Notes: a model not told the origin generated them from the sequence alone. Shown: positions 6,825-15,392, counted from the first letter of the stretch. The stretch: 33,433 nucleotides of DNA from Fuerstiella sp. (GCA_022843805.1 JALHMY010000104.1:1-33433); one strand, 5' to 3'. Numbers and translations are program-made.

Positions 6825-8474
6825 CTAACGGAGCGTTTCTGCCGCCATTCGCTGAAATTCTTCAGACTGTGAAGTCCACAGTGTTTCAAGTTCCTGAACC
6901 TTTTCGGGATTGCTGTCGGCAAGATTGTGCGATTCACCGCGATCCACAGACAAATCATACAGTTCCCACGGATCGCCCTTTGCCGCCACCAGTTTCCAGT
7001 TACCCTTCCGGATCGCTCGGTGACTATCGTGGCACCACCAGAGATGATCATGAAGGTTCGGCACATCCTCGTTAAACACCGGAATCAGGCTTCTCCCGGG
7101 AGATTCCGGCACAGGCTCTGACTGCCATGTTGCTGGCAGAGCGGAGCCGACAGCCTCCAGAATTGTTGGCACAATATCGATGAGATGACCGGGAGTGTGG
7201 CGAATCTGACCGTGACCATGAATTTTCTTCGGCCAGTGGGCAATCATCGAAGTCGAGATGCCTCCTTCGTGAACCCACGTTTTATGTCTTCGGAATGGTG
7301 TGTTGGCCACACTGGAAAAGCCAGGTCCCAGACACATAAAAGTATCACCAGAGCCTGCCGCGGCCGCAGGGTCATGGCCATCACCACGAACCATGATTTC
7401 GGCACTGGCACCGTTGTCGGATGCGAACATAATGAGCGTGTTCTCAAAGACGTTCATTCGTTTCAGTTGCTGAATAATGCGACCGATTTCCTGATCCATT
7501 CGATCAACCATTGCCGCATGGATGGCCATCTTTGACGCCTGAAATGCTTTCTGTTCATTCGTCAGTTCATCCCACGGCAACGGACGGAAGATTTCGCCGG
7601 GTCCGAGACGATCGAGATTTTTTGGAAAGGCATATGGTGGTCCCAGCTGACGCTCCATCAGCGCGGGTTCGTTATTTACAAGTCCCATTTCCCGCAATCG
7701 CTCTCCTCGTTTCCGCTGAATCAGATCCCAGCCGGAGGTATATTGTTCACGATAACGATCGATATCGGACTGCAGAGCATGCAGCGGAAAATGTGGTGAA
7801 GTGAACGCGATGTACTGGAAGAAAGGCTGGCTGCGATGTTTGTCAGCGTGCTCTTCAAGGCATCGGATCGCATGGTTCGCGATGTGAGTTGTTGCGTAAT
7901 AGTCCGATCCACGGTCGACGGGGGGCAGTGCCTGATCGTCTTCGGTATGTCGCTGGGGATAAAAGAAACGATCGTGATCATCCAGCGTGTATGCCCGGTC
8001 AAAACCGTTCATCAGTGGTTTACCATCGATGTGCCACTTCCCGGAATGATACGAACGATAACCGAGAGGCCTGAGTATTGCCGGCAGCAGCGGCGCCCAT
8101 TTTGGACGCTGTCCCTGACCGTTACCTCGAGGATCTCCAAAATGAGCATCCCTCCGGATCTGTTGAGCATAAAAGCCCGTCAGCAGTACACCTCGGGATG
8201 GCCAGCATCTGGCAGTGTTATAAAACTGAGAGAACCGTATGCCGCCCTCAGCGAGTGAATTCAGGTTCGGCGTTCTGATCTCACTTCCGTAACACCCGGC
8301 ATCCGAATATCCCATATCGTCAGCCAGAATCATCAGCACATTCGGTCGGTCCTCGCCGAACACCGTACTCTGCGCTATCGAAAGAAGCCAAAGTGCCATT
8401 GCCGAAGCGAAGGTACAGAATGCTCGTGTTACCTGATGTCCGTGCGGCGGCACCAGGTGCAAAAAGTGATTCAT
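6825..8474 (-). CDS. Exported sulfatase, arylsulfatase A-like
   Basis: This 549-residue sulfatase would hydrolyse sulfate esters, probably on polysaccharides, outside the cytoplasm. A signal peptide of about 40 residues ends near F-G-E-D. Metal-binding D52-D53 follow in R-P-N-V-L-M-I-L-A-D-D. The formylglycine site is C90-W-P-S-R, the C-x-P-S-R signature matured by a formylglycine-generating enzyme. G-K-W-H (K146, H148), S-P-H (H228) and the second metal pair D353-N354 are also present, so it appears catalytically complete. The ATG at 8474 has AGGG seven bases upstream. It is the last gene of a leftward FHA-sulfatase-sulfatase group, 21 bp after the previous stop. Its 3' end adjoins the tandem array remnant. 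No sulfatase subfamily or substrate can be read with confidence. Confidence 0.93.
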   Translation of the reverse strand: MNHFLHLVPPHGHQVTRAFCTFASAMALWLLSIAQSTVFGEDRPNVLMILADDMGYSDAGCYGSEIRTPNLNSLAEGGIRFSQFYNTARCWPSRGVLLTGFYAQQIRRDAHFGDPRGNGQGQRPKWAPLLPAILRPLGYRSYHSGKWHIDGKPLMNGFDRAYTLDDHDRFFYPQRHTEDDQALPPVDRGSDYYATTHIANHAIRCLEEHADKHRSQPFFQYIAFTSPHFPLHALQSDIDRYREQYTSGWDLIQRKRGERLREMGLVNNEPALMERQLGPPYAFPKNLDRLGPGEIFRPLPWDELTNEQKAFQASKMAIHAAMVDRMDQEIGRIIQQLKRMNVFENTLIMFASDNGASAEIMVRGDGHDPAAAAGSGDTFMCLGPGFSSVANTPFRRHKTWVHEGGISTSMIAHWPKKIHGHGQIRHTPGHLIDIVPTILEAVGSALPATWQSEPVPESPGRSLIPVFNEDVPNLHDHLWWCHDSHRAIRKGNWKLVAAKGDPWELYDLSVDRGESHNLADSNPEKVQELETLWTSQSEEFQRMAAETLR

Positions 8475-8495
8475 TGGATTCCCTGCGGAAATTCC

Positions 8496-10076
8496 CTACG
8501 GATTGGTCAGATTGGGTGCCCAAAGCCCTGGCTTTATCGCCGGGGTTTCACCGGATTCCGGAAACGTCTGGCCGACAGCAGCTCGCAGCTCCCCAGATAA
8601 CTGTTCCATCACTGCTGCATGATCGGGATGAGCCGCAAGGTTAGTCAGTTCCTTCGGGTCTGTTTGATGATCGTATAGTTCCCTTCCGCCATGACCTTCA
8701 TCCCATTCAGTGTACCGCCAGCGGGGAGTTCGCAGGCTGTAACCAAAACTGCGACTTCGATCCGGACGATCATTCTGTGAACCGCCAGCACGAGGCGATC
8801 GCGGTCCGCGTGTGACCTGTGTAAGAGCCCAGCCACGGCCAGCAAGGCTGGAATCCTGCAACATTGCGGTCAGGCTTTGCCCCTGCAGATTTGCTGGTGC
8901 GTCCACACCGCAAAGTTCTGCGAGCGTTGGAAACAGATCCACGTGCGAAACCGGTGTCTGAACAACACTTCCCGGCATTGATTTTCCCGGAGCGGCGATG
9001 AGCAGCGGGACCCTCGAACTCTCCTCAAACAGACTCATCTTTTGCCACAGACCATGTTCGCCCATGTGATATCCATGGTCGCTGGTAAAGACAATAATCG
9101 TGTTGTCGGACAGTTTCAGTCGGTCCAGTGCATCAATGACACGTCCCACCTGAGCATCCATGTAACTGATACTGGCATTGTACGCCTGCCGACATTTTCG
9201 GCGCAGATCGTCCGTCAGCTGATCCTGTTCCTTTTTGTAGCTTCCCAGTCCGGCTGCCGGAATATCTATCTGATCTTCTGCAATGCCCTGAACCACAGGC
9301 ATCGACGCTTCGGGGTGCATTTCGAACCACGGTACTCGCGGGGCAACATAGGGCGTATGGGGCCTGAAGAAGCCGACCGCCAGAAAGAAAGGGCGATCGG
9401 ATTTTCGTGCGCATCGTTCAAGCACCCATTCGGCGTCTTCGGCCATGATGGCGTCGGTATGGAATTCGTCGGGCTTTGGCGATGCGTACCAGCTGAGCGT
9501 GCCTCCGAATTGTCCGGGCGTGAGTGTAAAGATGTGCGGATGCTCTTCAAGCCGATCCACACCTGCCGGATTCAGTTCCAGTTCCCAGCTTCCCGGGTCA
9601 TCATGACCGTTCGTTCCCACAGAGTTTGGTACGTTGTAGTGATACAGCTTGCCAATTCTTCCGGCAAAGTAGCCGGAGAGTCGGAAGGCCTGCGGCATGC
9701 TCTGCTGTGAGGGAATTGTCTGACGAAATATCTGGCCGTTGTTTAGTATGCCGGTGCTGTTGGGATACAGGCCGGTCAGCAGTGAATTTCGACTCGGACC
9801 GCAAAGTGGAAACGCACAGTAAGCTCGTTCGAAACGAACGCCGCGTGCCGCGAGTCGATCCAGATGGGGAGTCTTTGCAAACGGGTCGCCATAGCACCCC
9901 AGCATATTGTTCAGGTCATCCGAGATCAGAAACAATACGTTCGGCCGCGAGTTTCCTGGCGTGGAACCCGATTCCAAAGGCTCCGCAGCATCCAGGCCAT
10001 GTATGTTACACAGCAGCGATGCCAGTACTATTGCGGCAGTGAAAAGTCTCCAACGGCTTCCTGTTATTTGAACCAC
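8496..10076 (-). CDS. Exported sulfatase, iduronate-2-sulfatase-like
   Basis: This protein is about 526 residues from the GTG at 10076, which I chose because GGAGG lies seven bases upstream and a signal peptide follows at once (hydrophobic L-F-T-A-A-I-V-L-A-S-L-L, cleavage near D-A-A-E). The frame stays open further upstream, but there it runs inside the FHA gene. Metal-site D53-D54 and formylglycine site C92-G-P-S-R are present, followed by N-S-L-L-T-G. Later S-D-H-G-Y-H-M-G-E-H-G gives the second metal Asp-His and the extended motif typical of iduronate-2-sulfatase/choline-sulfatase-like enzymes. It lies 31 bp after the FHA gene and 21 bp before the second sulfatase gene, so co-transcription is likely. 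The substrate is not known; iduronate is only the family label. Confidence 0.93.
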   Translation of the reverse strand: MVQITGSRWRLFTAAIVLASLLCNIHGLDAAEPLESGSTPGNSRPNVLFLISDDLNNMLGCYGDPFAKTPHLDRLAARGVRFERAYCAFPLCGPSRNSLLTGLYPNSTGILNNGQIFRQTIPSQQSMPQAFRLSGYFAGRIGKLYHYNVPNSVGTNGHDDPGSWELELNPAGVDRLEEHPHIFTLTPGQFGGTLSWYASPKPDEFHTDAIMAEDAEWVLERCARKSDRPFFLAVGFFRPHTPYVAPRVPWFEMHPEASMPVVQGIAEDQIDIPAAGLGSYKKEQDQLTDDLRRKCRQAYNASISYMDAQVGRVIDALDRLKLSDNTIIVFTSDHGYHMGEHGLWQKMSLFEESSRVPLLIAAPGKSMPGSVVQTPVSHVDLFPTLAELCGVDAPANLQGQSLTAMLQDSSLAGRGWALTQVTRGPRSPRAGGSQNDRPDRSRSFGYSLRTPRWRYTEWDEGHGGRELYDHQTDPKELTNLAAHPDHAAVMEQLSGELRAAVGQTFPESGETPAIKPGLWAPNLTNP

Positions 10077-10107
10077 GGTCAATCCTCCGTATGCAGACGG
10101 CGAGTCT

Positions 10108-10956
10108 TCAAACTGATTTTTGATCGGGGTCGTCGTCAAGGAACCAGTTGCTTTTTGAATCGTCTGAAACGCGGTCCAAATTCGGAAGTTCGTCGATGAT
10201 TTCAGGTTCGTCTGCGAACGAGCTATCGTCCAGGACTTCGACGTCATCAACGACTTCCACCGCTTCGATGACTTCTGCGTCATCGATCACTTCTACATCT
10301 TCAATGACTTCAACTTCTTCAATGACTTCAACTTCATCAATGATGTCAGCGTCGTCGACGATTTCCAGGTCATCGAACAGTTCGCCATCATGGGTGTGAA
10401 GCCCGGCTGGGGGAACGTTCCCTCGTGACGCATTGAAATCCGCCGTCGCCTCATGAGACTCGGACGAGTCTCCCGCATGCTCAACGGAAAAAATGTGCCC
10501 ATGGAGCGAATGATCAGCAGAATCAGGTTTCGGCATGGCAGGCACCAGCCCGGCGGCCGATTCAATCACGGTGGCCCCGGATGGACTGCCGCGATGGGGA
10601 TGTGTGCTTACAGAATCGCTGAGCGAAAGTCCGGACAAGATCTCTGCGGCGACGACTTCGGACTGCACTTTGACAAGAAATCGAATTGGGCCGACGGACA
10701 GCATCTGTCCATCCCTCAATTCGCAGCGTTTTCCTGCCTGGATGCGAATACCATCAACAAAAGTCCCATTGCTGCTGTCAAGGTCTGTTACAGATGCGAT
10801 ATCCCGACCGACTCGGAGAAAACAATGCCTGCGGCTGACCTGTGGTGCCGAAAGCCGAAGATTGCAGTCAGAACCTCGCCCCACAACGATATCGTGCCGC
10901 ACTGTAATTCGGCGGATGTTGGAAGGCTGATCCTGCAGCTCAAGTAATACTTTCAT
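10108..10956 (-). CDS. FHA-domain protein with acidic repeat tail
   Basis: This protein is about 282 residues from the ATG at 10956 (M-K-V-L-L-E-L); an upstream ATG at 11019 would add 21 residues that do not look conserved. Residues about 5-100 form an FHA domain, a phosphothreonine-binding module, with its binding residues intact: G26-R-G, S41-R-R-H44 and S-S-N63-G-T. The middle is low-complexity. Residues about 190-245 are an acidic repeat of roughly six residues ([DE]-[DE]-V-E-V-I and variants). No kinase or transmembrane segment is seen. It is the first gene of the group with two sulfatases, which is an unexpected partner. It could be a phospho-dependent scaffold, but the link with sulfatases may be only positional. 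Confidence 0.85.
   Translation of the reverse strand: MKVLLELQDQPSNIRRITVRHDIVVGRGSDCNLRLSAPQVSRRHCFLRVGRDIASVTDLDSSNGTFVDGIRIQAGKRCELRDGQMLSVGPIRFLVKVQSEVVAAEILSGLSLSDSVSTHPHRGSPSGATVIESAAGLVPAMPKPDSADHSLHGHIFSVEHAGDSSESHEATADFNASRGNVPPAGLHTHDGELFDDLEIVDDADIIDEVEVIEEVEVIEDVEVIDDAEVIEAVEVVDDVEVLDDSSFADEPEIIDELPNLDRVSDDSKSNWFLDDDPDQKSV
10209..10370 (-). repeat. Minisatellite-like repeat encoding an acidic tail
   Basis: Imperfect 18-bp units related to GACTTCAACTTCTTCAAT (as read on the plus strand) follow one another, encoding variants of E-V-I-E-E-V / D-V-E-V-I-D on the minus strand. Units differ by in-frame substitutions that keep the acid-acid-hydrophobic-acid-hydrophobic-hydrophobic pattern. 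Repeat number is likely to vary between strains. Confidence 0.8.
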
Positions 10957-11183
10957 GACAATTCTCGCCGCAGCATTCGGAGACGAGCACCGGTTGCAGG
11001 AAATCCCAGGGCTAAACATTCGGCATCGCGACCGAAAGGAATAGCATCAGACTGCCAAAACGTTGAGAGAACTGCAAGGGGACAGTGAGTAATTGTGAGT
11101 TTTTTTTATCTGCAAACGCTTTTATTCCGGAAAATCTCAGCAGTCGTCTGAACAGTCCACCAGCTATCGTGGCCCTGTTTCGA
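10957..11183. other. Intergenic region upstream of the FHA-sulfatase group
   Basis: This 227-bp gap contains the likely promoter of the leftward FHA-sulfatase genes and the end of the leftward antiporter gene. A T-run (11100-11107) lies in it, but I see no clear hairpin next to it and no sure promoter. Confidence 0.4.
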
Positions 11184-12329
11184 TCAGCGAACCACCTGAT
11201 CCGTCGAACTTACAGCTGGCTTTCGAGTCCCAAATACTCGCCACAAAAGAATCATAAATGTCAGTAACGTCAGGGGAATGCCGAAAAACCATACCATCAT
11301 TTTGAATTCCGATATTCGCGTGCGATCGGTTGCCAGAACGATGAGGGCTGCTGTGTACCCCACATATGCGAACAGGAACAGCGCTCCTTCCCAGCGAGCG
11401 ATGAGATGACGTCGAAAAAAGATGGGCAGACAGGCTATTGCAACGACCGTCATCACGGGAATATCAAACTGAATCGCCTGCGTGGCGACGCCGATACCCG
11501 TCCCGGAGACAACCGCGGACAGACCCAGCACACCCAGTAAATTGAAGATATTGCTCCCGACGACATTTCCAACCGCAATATCACGCTCCCCCCGAATCGC
11601 TGCGATCACCGATGTGGCGACTTCCGGCAACGATGTTCCCGCTGCCATAATTGTCAGACCAATCAGCAGCTCACTGGCTCCCAGCAGACGTGCCAGCTGC
11701 ATTGCTCCGTCGACCAGCCAGTTTGATCCCAGCACCAGAAGTCCCAGACCCGCTGCGATCAGACAGATTTGCCACAGCGTTTGTTTCAGACCGGACGGAC
11801 GAGTCGAATTTGCTGGCAATGAACTGTCTTCGGAGGCTTCCTCGCCATAAACGGCGGCATACTGCTGTTGAACTATTTTTCCTTCCCGGCGACTCGTCAC
11901 GATACATAAAACAACGTAAGCAATGAGCCCAATGCATAAAATCGCCCCTTCAGTGCGTTGAATTCTGCCATCGAGCGACATACCGAAGACCACAACCGAA
12001 ACCAAAATCATCAGCGGCACATCGATCCGCACCAGCTGCTGCGACACAACCAGCGGCACAATCAGGGCTGAAATACCAAGAATGAACAGGACATTGAAGA
12101 TGTTGCTTCCCACAACGTTTCCCAGCGCAATATCAGCCTCTCCGCGAATTGACGAAATGAGCGAAACGGCGAGCTCAGGGGCACTTGTTCCAAATGCCAC
12201 CACAGTCAGCCCAATAATCAGGGGGGAAATACCAAAAGAGGCGGCCAGACGTGACGCGCCTTTCACAAGCAGCTCTGCGCCGATCACGAGCACGACAAAT
12301 CCCGCCGACAATAATAGAGCAATGGTCAT
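11184..12329 (-). CDS. Calcium/sodium antiporter, CaCA family (YrbG-like)
   Basis: This inner-membrane cation exchanger is about 381 residues from the ATG at 12329 (M-T-I-A-L-L-L-S-A-G). A longer frame to 12428 would add 33 Gly/Pro/Ser-rich residues unlike the family. Two alpha repeats are plain. Each has a G-T-S-x-P-E motif (G-T-S-A-P-E-L-A-V-S and G-T-S-L-P-E-V-A-T-S), whose Glu binds cation, followed by G-N-V-V-G-S-N-I-F-N. About ten to eleven hydrophobic helices can be counted, with a charged cytoplasmic loop in the middle (R-R-E-G-K and an acidic stretch). Length and layout match YrbG-type exchangers. It is divergent from the lipB-like operon. The ion is inferred from the family. No clear ribosome-binding site supports either start. 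Confidence 0.88.
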   Translation of the reverse strand: MTIALLLSAGFVVLVIGAELLVKGASRLAASFGISPLIIGLTVVAFGTSAPELAVSLISSIRGEADIALGNVVGSNIFNVLFILGISALIVPLVVSQQLVRIDVPLMILVSVVVFGMSLDGRIQRTEGAILCIGLIAYVVLCIVTSRREGKIVQQQYAAVYGEEASEDSSLPANSTRPSGLKQTLWQICLIAAGLGLLVLGSNWLVDGAMQLARLLGASELLIGLTIMAAGTSLPEVATSVIAAIRGERDIAVGNVVGSNIFNLLGVLGLSAVVSGTGIGVATQAIQFDIPVMTVVAIACLPIFFRRHLIARWEGALFLFAYVGYTAALIVLATDRTRISEFKMMVWFFGIPLTLLTFMILLWRVFGTRKPAVSSTDQVVR

Positions 12330-12751
12330 GACGATTTGATTCGGTAAAGGAATTAAGGTTCCGGGGAACGGGAATCCGACGCCCGACGATCCGGCGTTGA
12401 CTGAACTGCCACGGTGGCCTTTGGTCATCGCGCCATACGCCAGTTCTCACTTACATCACATTTTGTCAGTTTCAATGATTCATGGCGAATCAGAAATCTC
12501 AGGATGTTTTTTTGCCATCGGAGACAATTGGTACGCACGAAAGGCCCTCAACGCCGTTCCGGCTGCAAGGGTCAAAGATTCTCGGACATCCCTCGCGTAT
12601 TTTTCGAAAACTCAATCCCGAATCAGAATGCTCTGAGAAAAACCTTGCAAAAGACTCATAGAGCCGAGGGAACAGGCCTGCTAGAATCCGACGCTCGCTA
12701 AGTTCCATGGGTCGATCCGGCTGACGAAAACGATGACATCTGACGAAAACA
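12330..12751. other. Divergent intergenic region, antiporter / lipB-like
   Basis: This 422-bp region has an AT-richer centre and must hold promoters for both flanking genes. A TAGAAT hexamer at 12682-12687 could be a -10 box for the rightward operon, but no matching -35 is seen 16-18 bp upstream. A 19-bp tandem duplication lies at its right end (12721-12759). No gene is supported. Confidence 0.5.
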
Positions 12752-12759
12752 ATGACAAT
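12721..12759 (+). repeat. 19-bp tandem duplication spanning the lipB-like start
   Basis: Two near-identical units, CTGACGAAAACGATGACAT (12721-12739) and CTGACGAAAACAATGACAAT (12740-12759), each carry an ATG. The second ATG (12752) opens the lipB-like gene. The first (12733) opens a nine-codon frame that ends at TGA 12760-12762, overlapping the main start out of frame. This could modulate initiation as an upstream ORF, or may be a chance by-product of the duplication. Confidence 0.7.
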
Positions 12760-13504
12760 TGACTGGGAAGCATTTACCAATAAAACGGATACCACAGCCG
12801 AGGTGCGGCTTCTGGGGATGGTGGACGTACCCTCAGCCCTCGCTCTTCAAAAGCTGATGGTGCACGAAGTTCGTCAACAAAGCCGCGTGAATGCCGCGGT
12901 TCTCTTGTGTGAACATCCTCCAGCCATCACACTGGGAAGTCAGGGAAATCTGCTCCAGCTTCCGGAAGATCCGCGAGAACTCGAAGCCAAACTGATTTCC
13001 GTGCATAAAGTGAAGCGGGATGGATACGCCATCCTGCATCAGCCTGGGCAGCTGGTCGTTTATGTGGTGATTTCCCTGCCCGAGTGCAGCCTCAGCGAGC
13101 AGGAGTTTCGTGAACACCTGCGGGATGCTGTGATCGCAGCCTGTGCCGATCAGCAGGTGGTAGCGCGCGGGCGTGTCGGCGATCTTTCAGTTGTTGACGG
13201 TCGCCATGGTGTCGTGGCGGAACTGGGGTTACGAATTGATGAAGGTATTACGAGTTTTGGAATATTTTTGAATGTCAGCAACAGACTGGATGAGCAGCGA
13301 ATGATCGGCCGGGGACTTCTGGGAGAACGAATCTCGTCGCTCAATGCGGAGCGTTTGCGGCCCACTCAGATGTCTCAGGTCAGAGCTTCCATTATTCAGC
13401 ATGTGTGCGAAAAACTGGGTTATCCGGAGTATCACATCCATACCGGACACCCATTTCTGAAACGAACCAGGGTACAGGTACATGACAAGTTTACCGATCA
13501 TTGA
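12752..13504 (+). CDS. LipB-like octanoyltransferase homologue lacking the catalytic dyad
   Basis: This 250-residue protein belongs to the LipB (biotin/lipoyl protein ligase fold) family. It opens with A-E-V-R-L-L-G-M-V-D, then L-L-C-E-H-P-P-A-I-T-L-G, R-D-G-Y-A-I-L-H96-Q-P-G-Q (family R-G-G-x-x-T-Y-H-G-P-G-Q) and A-E-L-G-L-R-I. By hand alignment to E. coli LipB, the catalytic Lys (K135, in K-I-C-S-L-G) falls on V154 and the catalytic Cys (C169, in N-P-C-G) falls on R187 in I-G-R-G-L-L-G. The F-H-G-L-A-L-N-V block is F-G-I-F-L-N-V, losing its His. The fold seems kept and the known acyl-transfer chemistry lost. It overlaps lipA by 23 bp, so it is surely co-expressed with it. It may be a pseudoenzyme, a partner for another ligase, or an enzyme with altered chemistry. 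No clear ribosome-binding site. Confidence 0.85.
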   Translation: MTIDWEAFTNKTDTTAEVRLLGMVDVPSALALQKLMVHEVRQQSRVNAAVLLCEHPPAITLGSQGNLLQLPEDPRELEAKLISVHKVKRDGYAILHQPGQLVVYVVISLPECSLSEQEFREHLRDAVIAACADQQVVARGRVGDLSVVDGRHGVVAELGLRIDEGITSFGIFLNVSNRLDEQRMIGRGLLGERISSLNAERLRPTQMSQVRASIIQHVCEKLGYPEYHIHTGHPFLKRTRVQVHDKFTDH

Positions 13505-14492
13505 TCAGACAGTCGGCGAAGCACCTCAGCGACGTTTGCCTCGATGGCTTAAGCGTCCGATGCCCCAGCCCGGCATGGCATATACCAGTAACGTGATTGA
13601 GGATCTGCGGCTGGAAACCGTTTGTGAAAGCGCTAAATGCCCCAATCGCACTGAGTGCTGGTCGCAGCAGACTGCAACGTTTATGATCGCTGGCAATGTC
13701 TGCACTCGTCCCTGCGGATTCTGCTCGGTGCCGCGAGGAAAAACCGAACGCCTGGAAGCTGATGAACCGGCCAGGGTTGCGGAAGCCGCACGTCGGCTGG
13801 GCCTCAAATATGTTGTCTTAACCTCAGTGACGCGAGATGACCTGCCGGATGGGGGTGCCGAACACTGGTTTCGAACGGTCACCGCCGTCAGGGAAGTCAC
13901 CGGTGCCGAAGTCGAAGTACTGACGCCCGATTTTCTTGGAAATCGCAATGCCATCAGCCGCGTCATCGAAGCACGACCGGACGTGTTCAATCACAACACC
14001 GAGACGGTTCCCAGGCTGTATCATCGGGTTCGACGGAATGCCGACTATCAGCGAACTCTGAATCTTTTGAAACAGGTCCGGGAAGAAGCACCTCACATGC
14101 CGACGAAGAGCGGACTGATGCTCGGTCTCGGCGAAACGCTGGACGAACTGCTGGAAGTGTTTGCAGATCTGCGTGCTGTTGACTGCGACATGCTGACCCT
14201 CGGACAGTACCTGCAGCCAACACCCGATCATCTTCCTGTTGAAAGGTATCTGCCACCCGAAGAATTTGATCACATTGGGGAACTTGCGAGGCGACTTGGC
14301 TTCCGCATGGTGGCCAGTGGTCCTTTCGTGCGAAGCAGTTATCATGCAGGGGAAATGACACATCAGATGGATGTCAGTGTATTTCTTTCGAATTCGCCGA
14401 CTGGAATGAACGACTCCTCCGCGAAGAACGCTGCATCGCAGGTTTCGCCGGGATCCGGGCTGTTGCAGATCCTTCCGGATTCCGCCACGTGA
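13482..14492 (+). CDS. lipA: Lipoyl synthase
   Basis: LipA is the radical-SAM enzyme that inserts two sulfur atoms into protein-bound octanoyl groups to make lipoyl cofactors. The auxiliary cluster ligands C48-x4-C53-x5-C59 and the radical-SAM motif C74-T-R-P-C78-G-F-C81 are both complete, and the C-terminal R284-S-S-Y motif, whose serine ligates the auxiliary cluster, is present. At 336 residues it carries about 48 residues after R-S-S-Y, longer than E. coli LipA, Ser/Asn-rich and probably disordered. The ATG lies inside the lipB-like gene, and the stop overlaps the tsaB start by four bases (GTGA, 14489-14492). The enzyme looks fully functional, in contrast to its degenerate neighbour. Confidence 0.96.
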   Translation: MTSLPIIDQTVGEAPQRRLPRWLKRPMPQPGMAYTSNVIEDLRLETVCESAKCPNRTECWSQQTATFMIAGNVCTRPCGFCSVPRGKTERLEADEPARVAEAARRLGLKYVVLTSVTRDDLPDGGAEHWFRTVTAVREVTGAEVEVLTPDFLGNRNAISRVIEARPDVFNHNTETVPRLYHRVRRNADYQRTLNLLKQVREEAPHMPTKSGLMLGLGETLDELLEVFADLRAVDCDMLTLGQYLQPTPDHLPVERYLPPEEFDHIGELARRLGFRMVASGPFVRSSYHAGEMTHQMDVSVFLSNSPTGMNDSSAKNAASQVSPGSGLLQILPDSAT

Positions 14493-15154
14493 TTCTTCTG
14501 GCAGTGGAAACGTCCGGCGCAGGCTGTTCTGTTGCTCTGCAATTGCCTGACGATTCCGTAGTCGTGCAGTCATTGCAGACATCGGGTCGTCGACATGCTC
14601 AAACTCTTGTTGCGGATGCTCATCAGTTAATGCAGCGCTGCCAGGTGAAGGCTGATCAGCTTGATGTGATTGCTGTCAGCATCGGGCCAGGCAGTTTTAC
14701 GGGACTGCGGGTAGGACTCGTATTTGCGAAAACTCTGGCATGGGTCACACAGGCTCGCCTTGTAGCTGTGGACACGCTTCAGGTGATTGCTGAACAGACC
14801 CCCGAGGAATATCCGGTTGTTACGTCGCTCGTGGAAGCTCAGCGAGGGGAAGTTTTTGCAGCCGATTATCGCTGGGATCCCGGAACAAAAGGCCGGGAGC
14901 AGATTCACCCGATCCGCATCGTGTCCCCCGATTTTCTTGATCCGACGATCCCGCTGTCCGGCCCGGTTCTTGCCAAACACGAGGAACGGCTGAGTCGGAC
15001 ACATTTGCTGGTATCGGAAGGCGTTCGCCATCCGCTGGCATCCACGGTGGCACTGCTCGGTCGACGTTTGGCGGAAGCCGGCCAGTTCTGTGATCCCGCA
15101 TCTCTGGAACCGGTTTATGTTCGCCGCAGTTATGCTGAAGAAAAACAGCCATAA
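14489..15154 (+). CDS. tsaB: tRNA threonylcarbamoyladenosine biosynthesis protein TsaB
   Basis: TsaB (YeaZ) is the non-catalytic Kae1-like partner of TsaD and TsaE in making the t6A37 modification of ANN-decoding tRNAs. The N-terminus I-L-L-A-V-E-T-S-G-A-G-C-S-V-A-L and the hallmark I-G-P-G-S-F-T-G-L-R-V-G-L are clear. Length (221 residues) fits the family. The GTG start overlaps the lipA stop, so translation is likely coupled. No other t6A gene is in the window. The reason for joining lipA and tsaB in one operon is not evident. Confidence 0.94.
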   Translation: MILLAVETSGAGCSVALQLPDDSVVVQSLQTSGRRHAQTLVADAHQLMQRCQVKADQLDVIAVSIGPGSFTGLRVGLVFAKTLAWVTQARLVAVDTLQVIAEQTPEEYPVVTSLVEAQRGEVFAADYRWDPGTKGREQIHPIRIVSPDFLDPTIPLSGPVLAKHEERLSRTHLLVSEGVRHPLASTVALLGRRLAEAGQFCDPASLEPVYVRRSYAEEKQP

Positions 15155-15304
15155 ACGAATCGCAGCAGCTCCATCGTCTAAGGAAATTTCGGCAACTGCG
15201 AGCCGGATTTCCTCCTGAGGGCATCACTGGTCCCGGAAACCCTGGAAAATGCGCCTGCCGAGTTCAATAATGTCGTGCGAAGTTTGAACTCCTGGTAGCC
15301 TCAA

Positions 15305-15376
15305 GTCAGCCTGGACACTCACGTACGTCCGGCTTTCCAGTAGGACCGCGCGGGAAGTCAGCCTGGAAAGGCTGAC
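15305..15376. repeat. REP-like hairpins upstream of RAYT gene
   Basis: A perfect hairpin GTCAGCCTGGAAAGGCTGAC (8-bp stem, GGAA loop) lies at 15357-15376. Just before it is a decayed pair: GTCAGCCTGG at 15305 followed, through ACGTAC, by GTCCGGCTTTCCAGTAGGAC at 15327-15346. The intact arrangement is seen downstream of the transposase gene at 15886-15929. These are the inverted hairpin pairs expected of REP/BIME elements mobilised by a RAYT. Confidence 0.85.
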
Positions 15377-15392
15377 GTACAACGGACGACCG

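Noticed and set aside
9042..9710. 222-codon plus-strand frame inside the sulfatase gene
   Set aside because: Antisense shadow of a clear sulfatase coding sequence; no domain seen.
10077..10283. 69-codon upstream extension of the iduronate-sulfatase-like gene
   Set aside because: It runs through the end of the FHA gene, lacks a signal, and the GTG at 10076 has GGAGG plus an immediate signal peptide.
10148..10399. Ser/Thr-repeat frame on the plus strand
   Set aside because: It is the reverse complement of the acidic repeat tail of the FHA protein.
13824..14582. 252-codon minus-strand frame
   Set aside because: It covers lipA antisense and has no start signal or family features.
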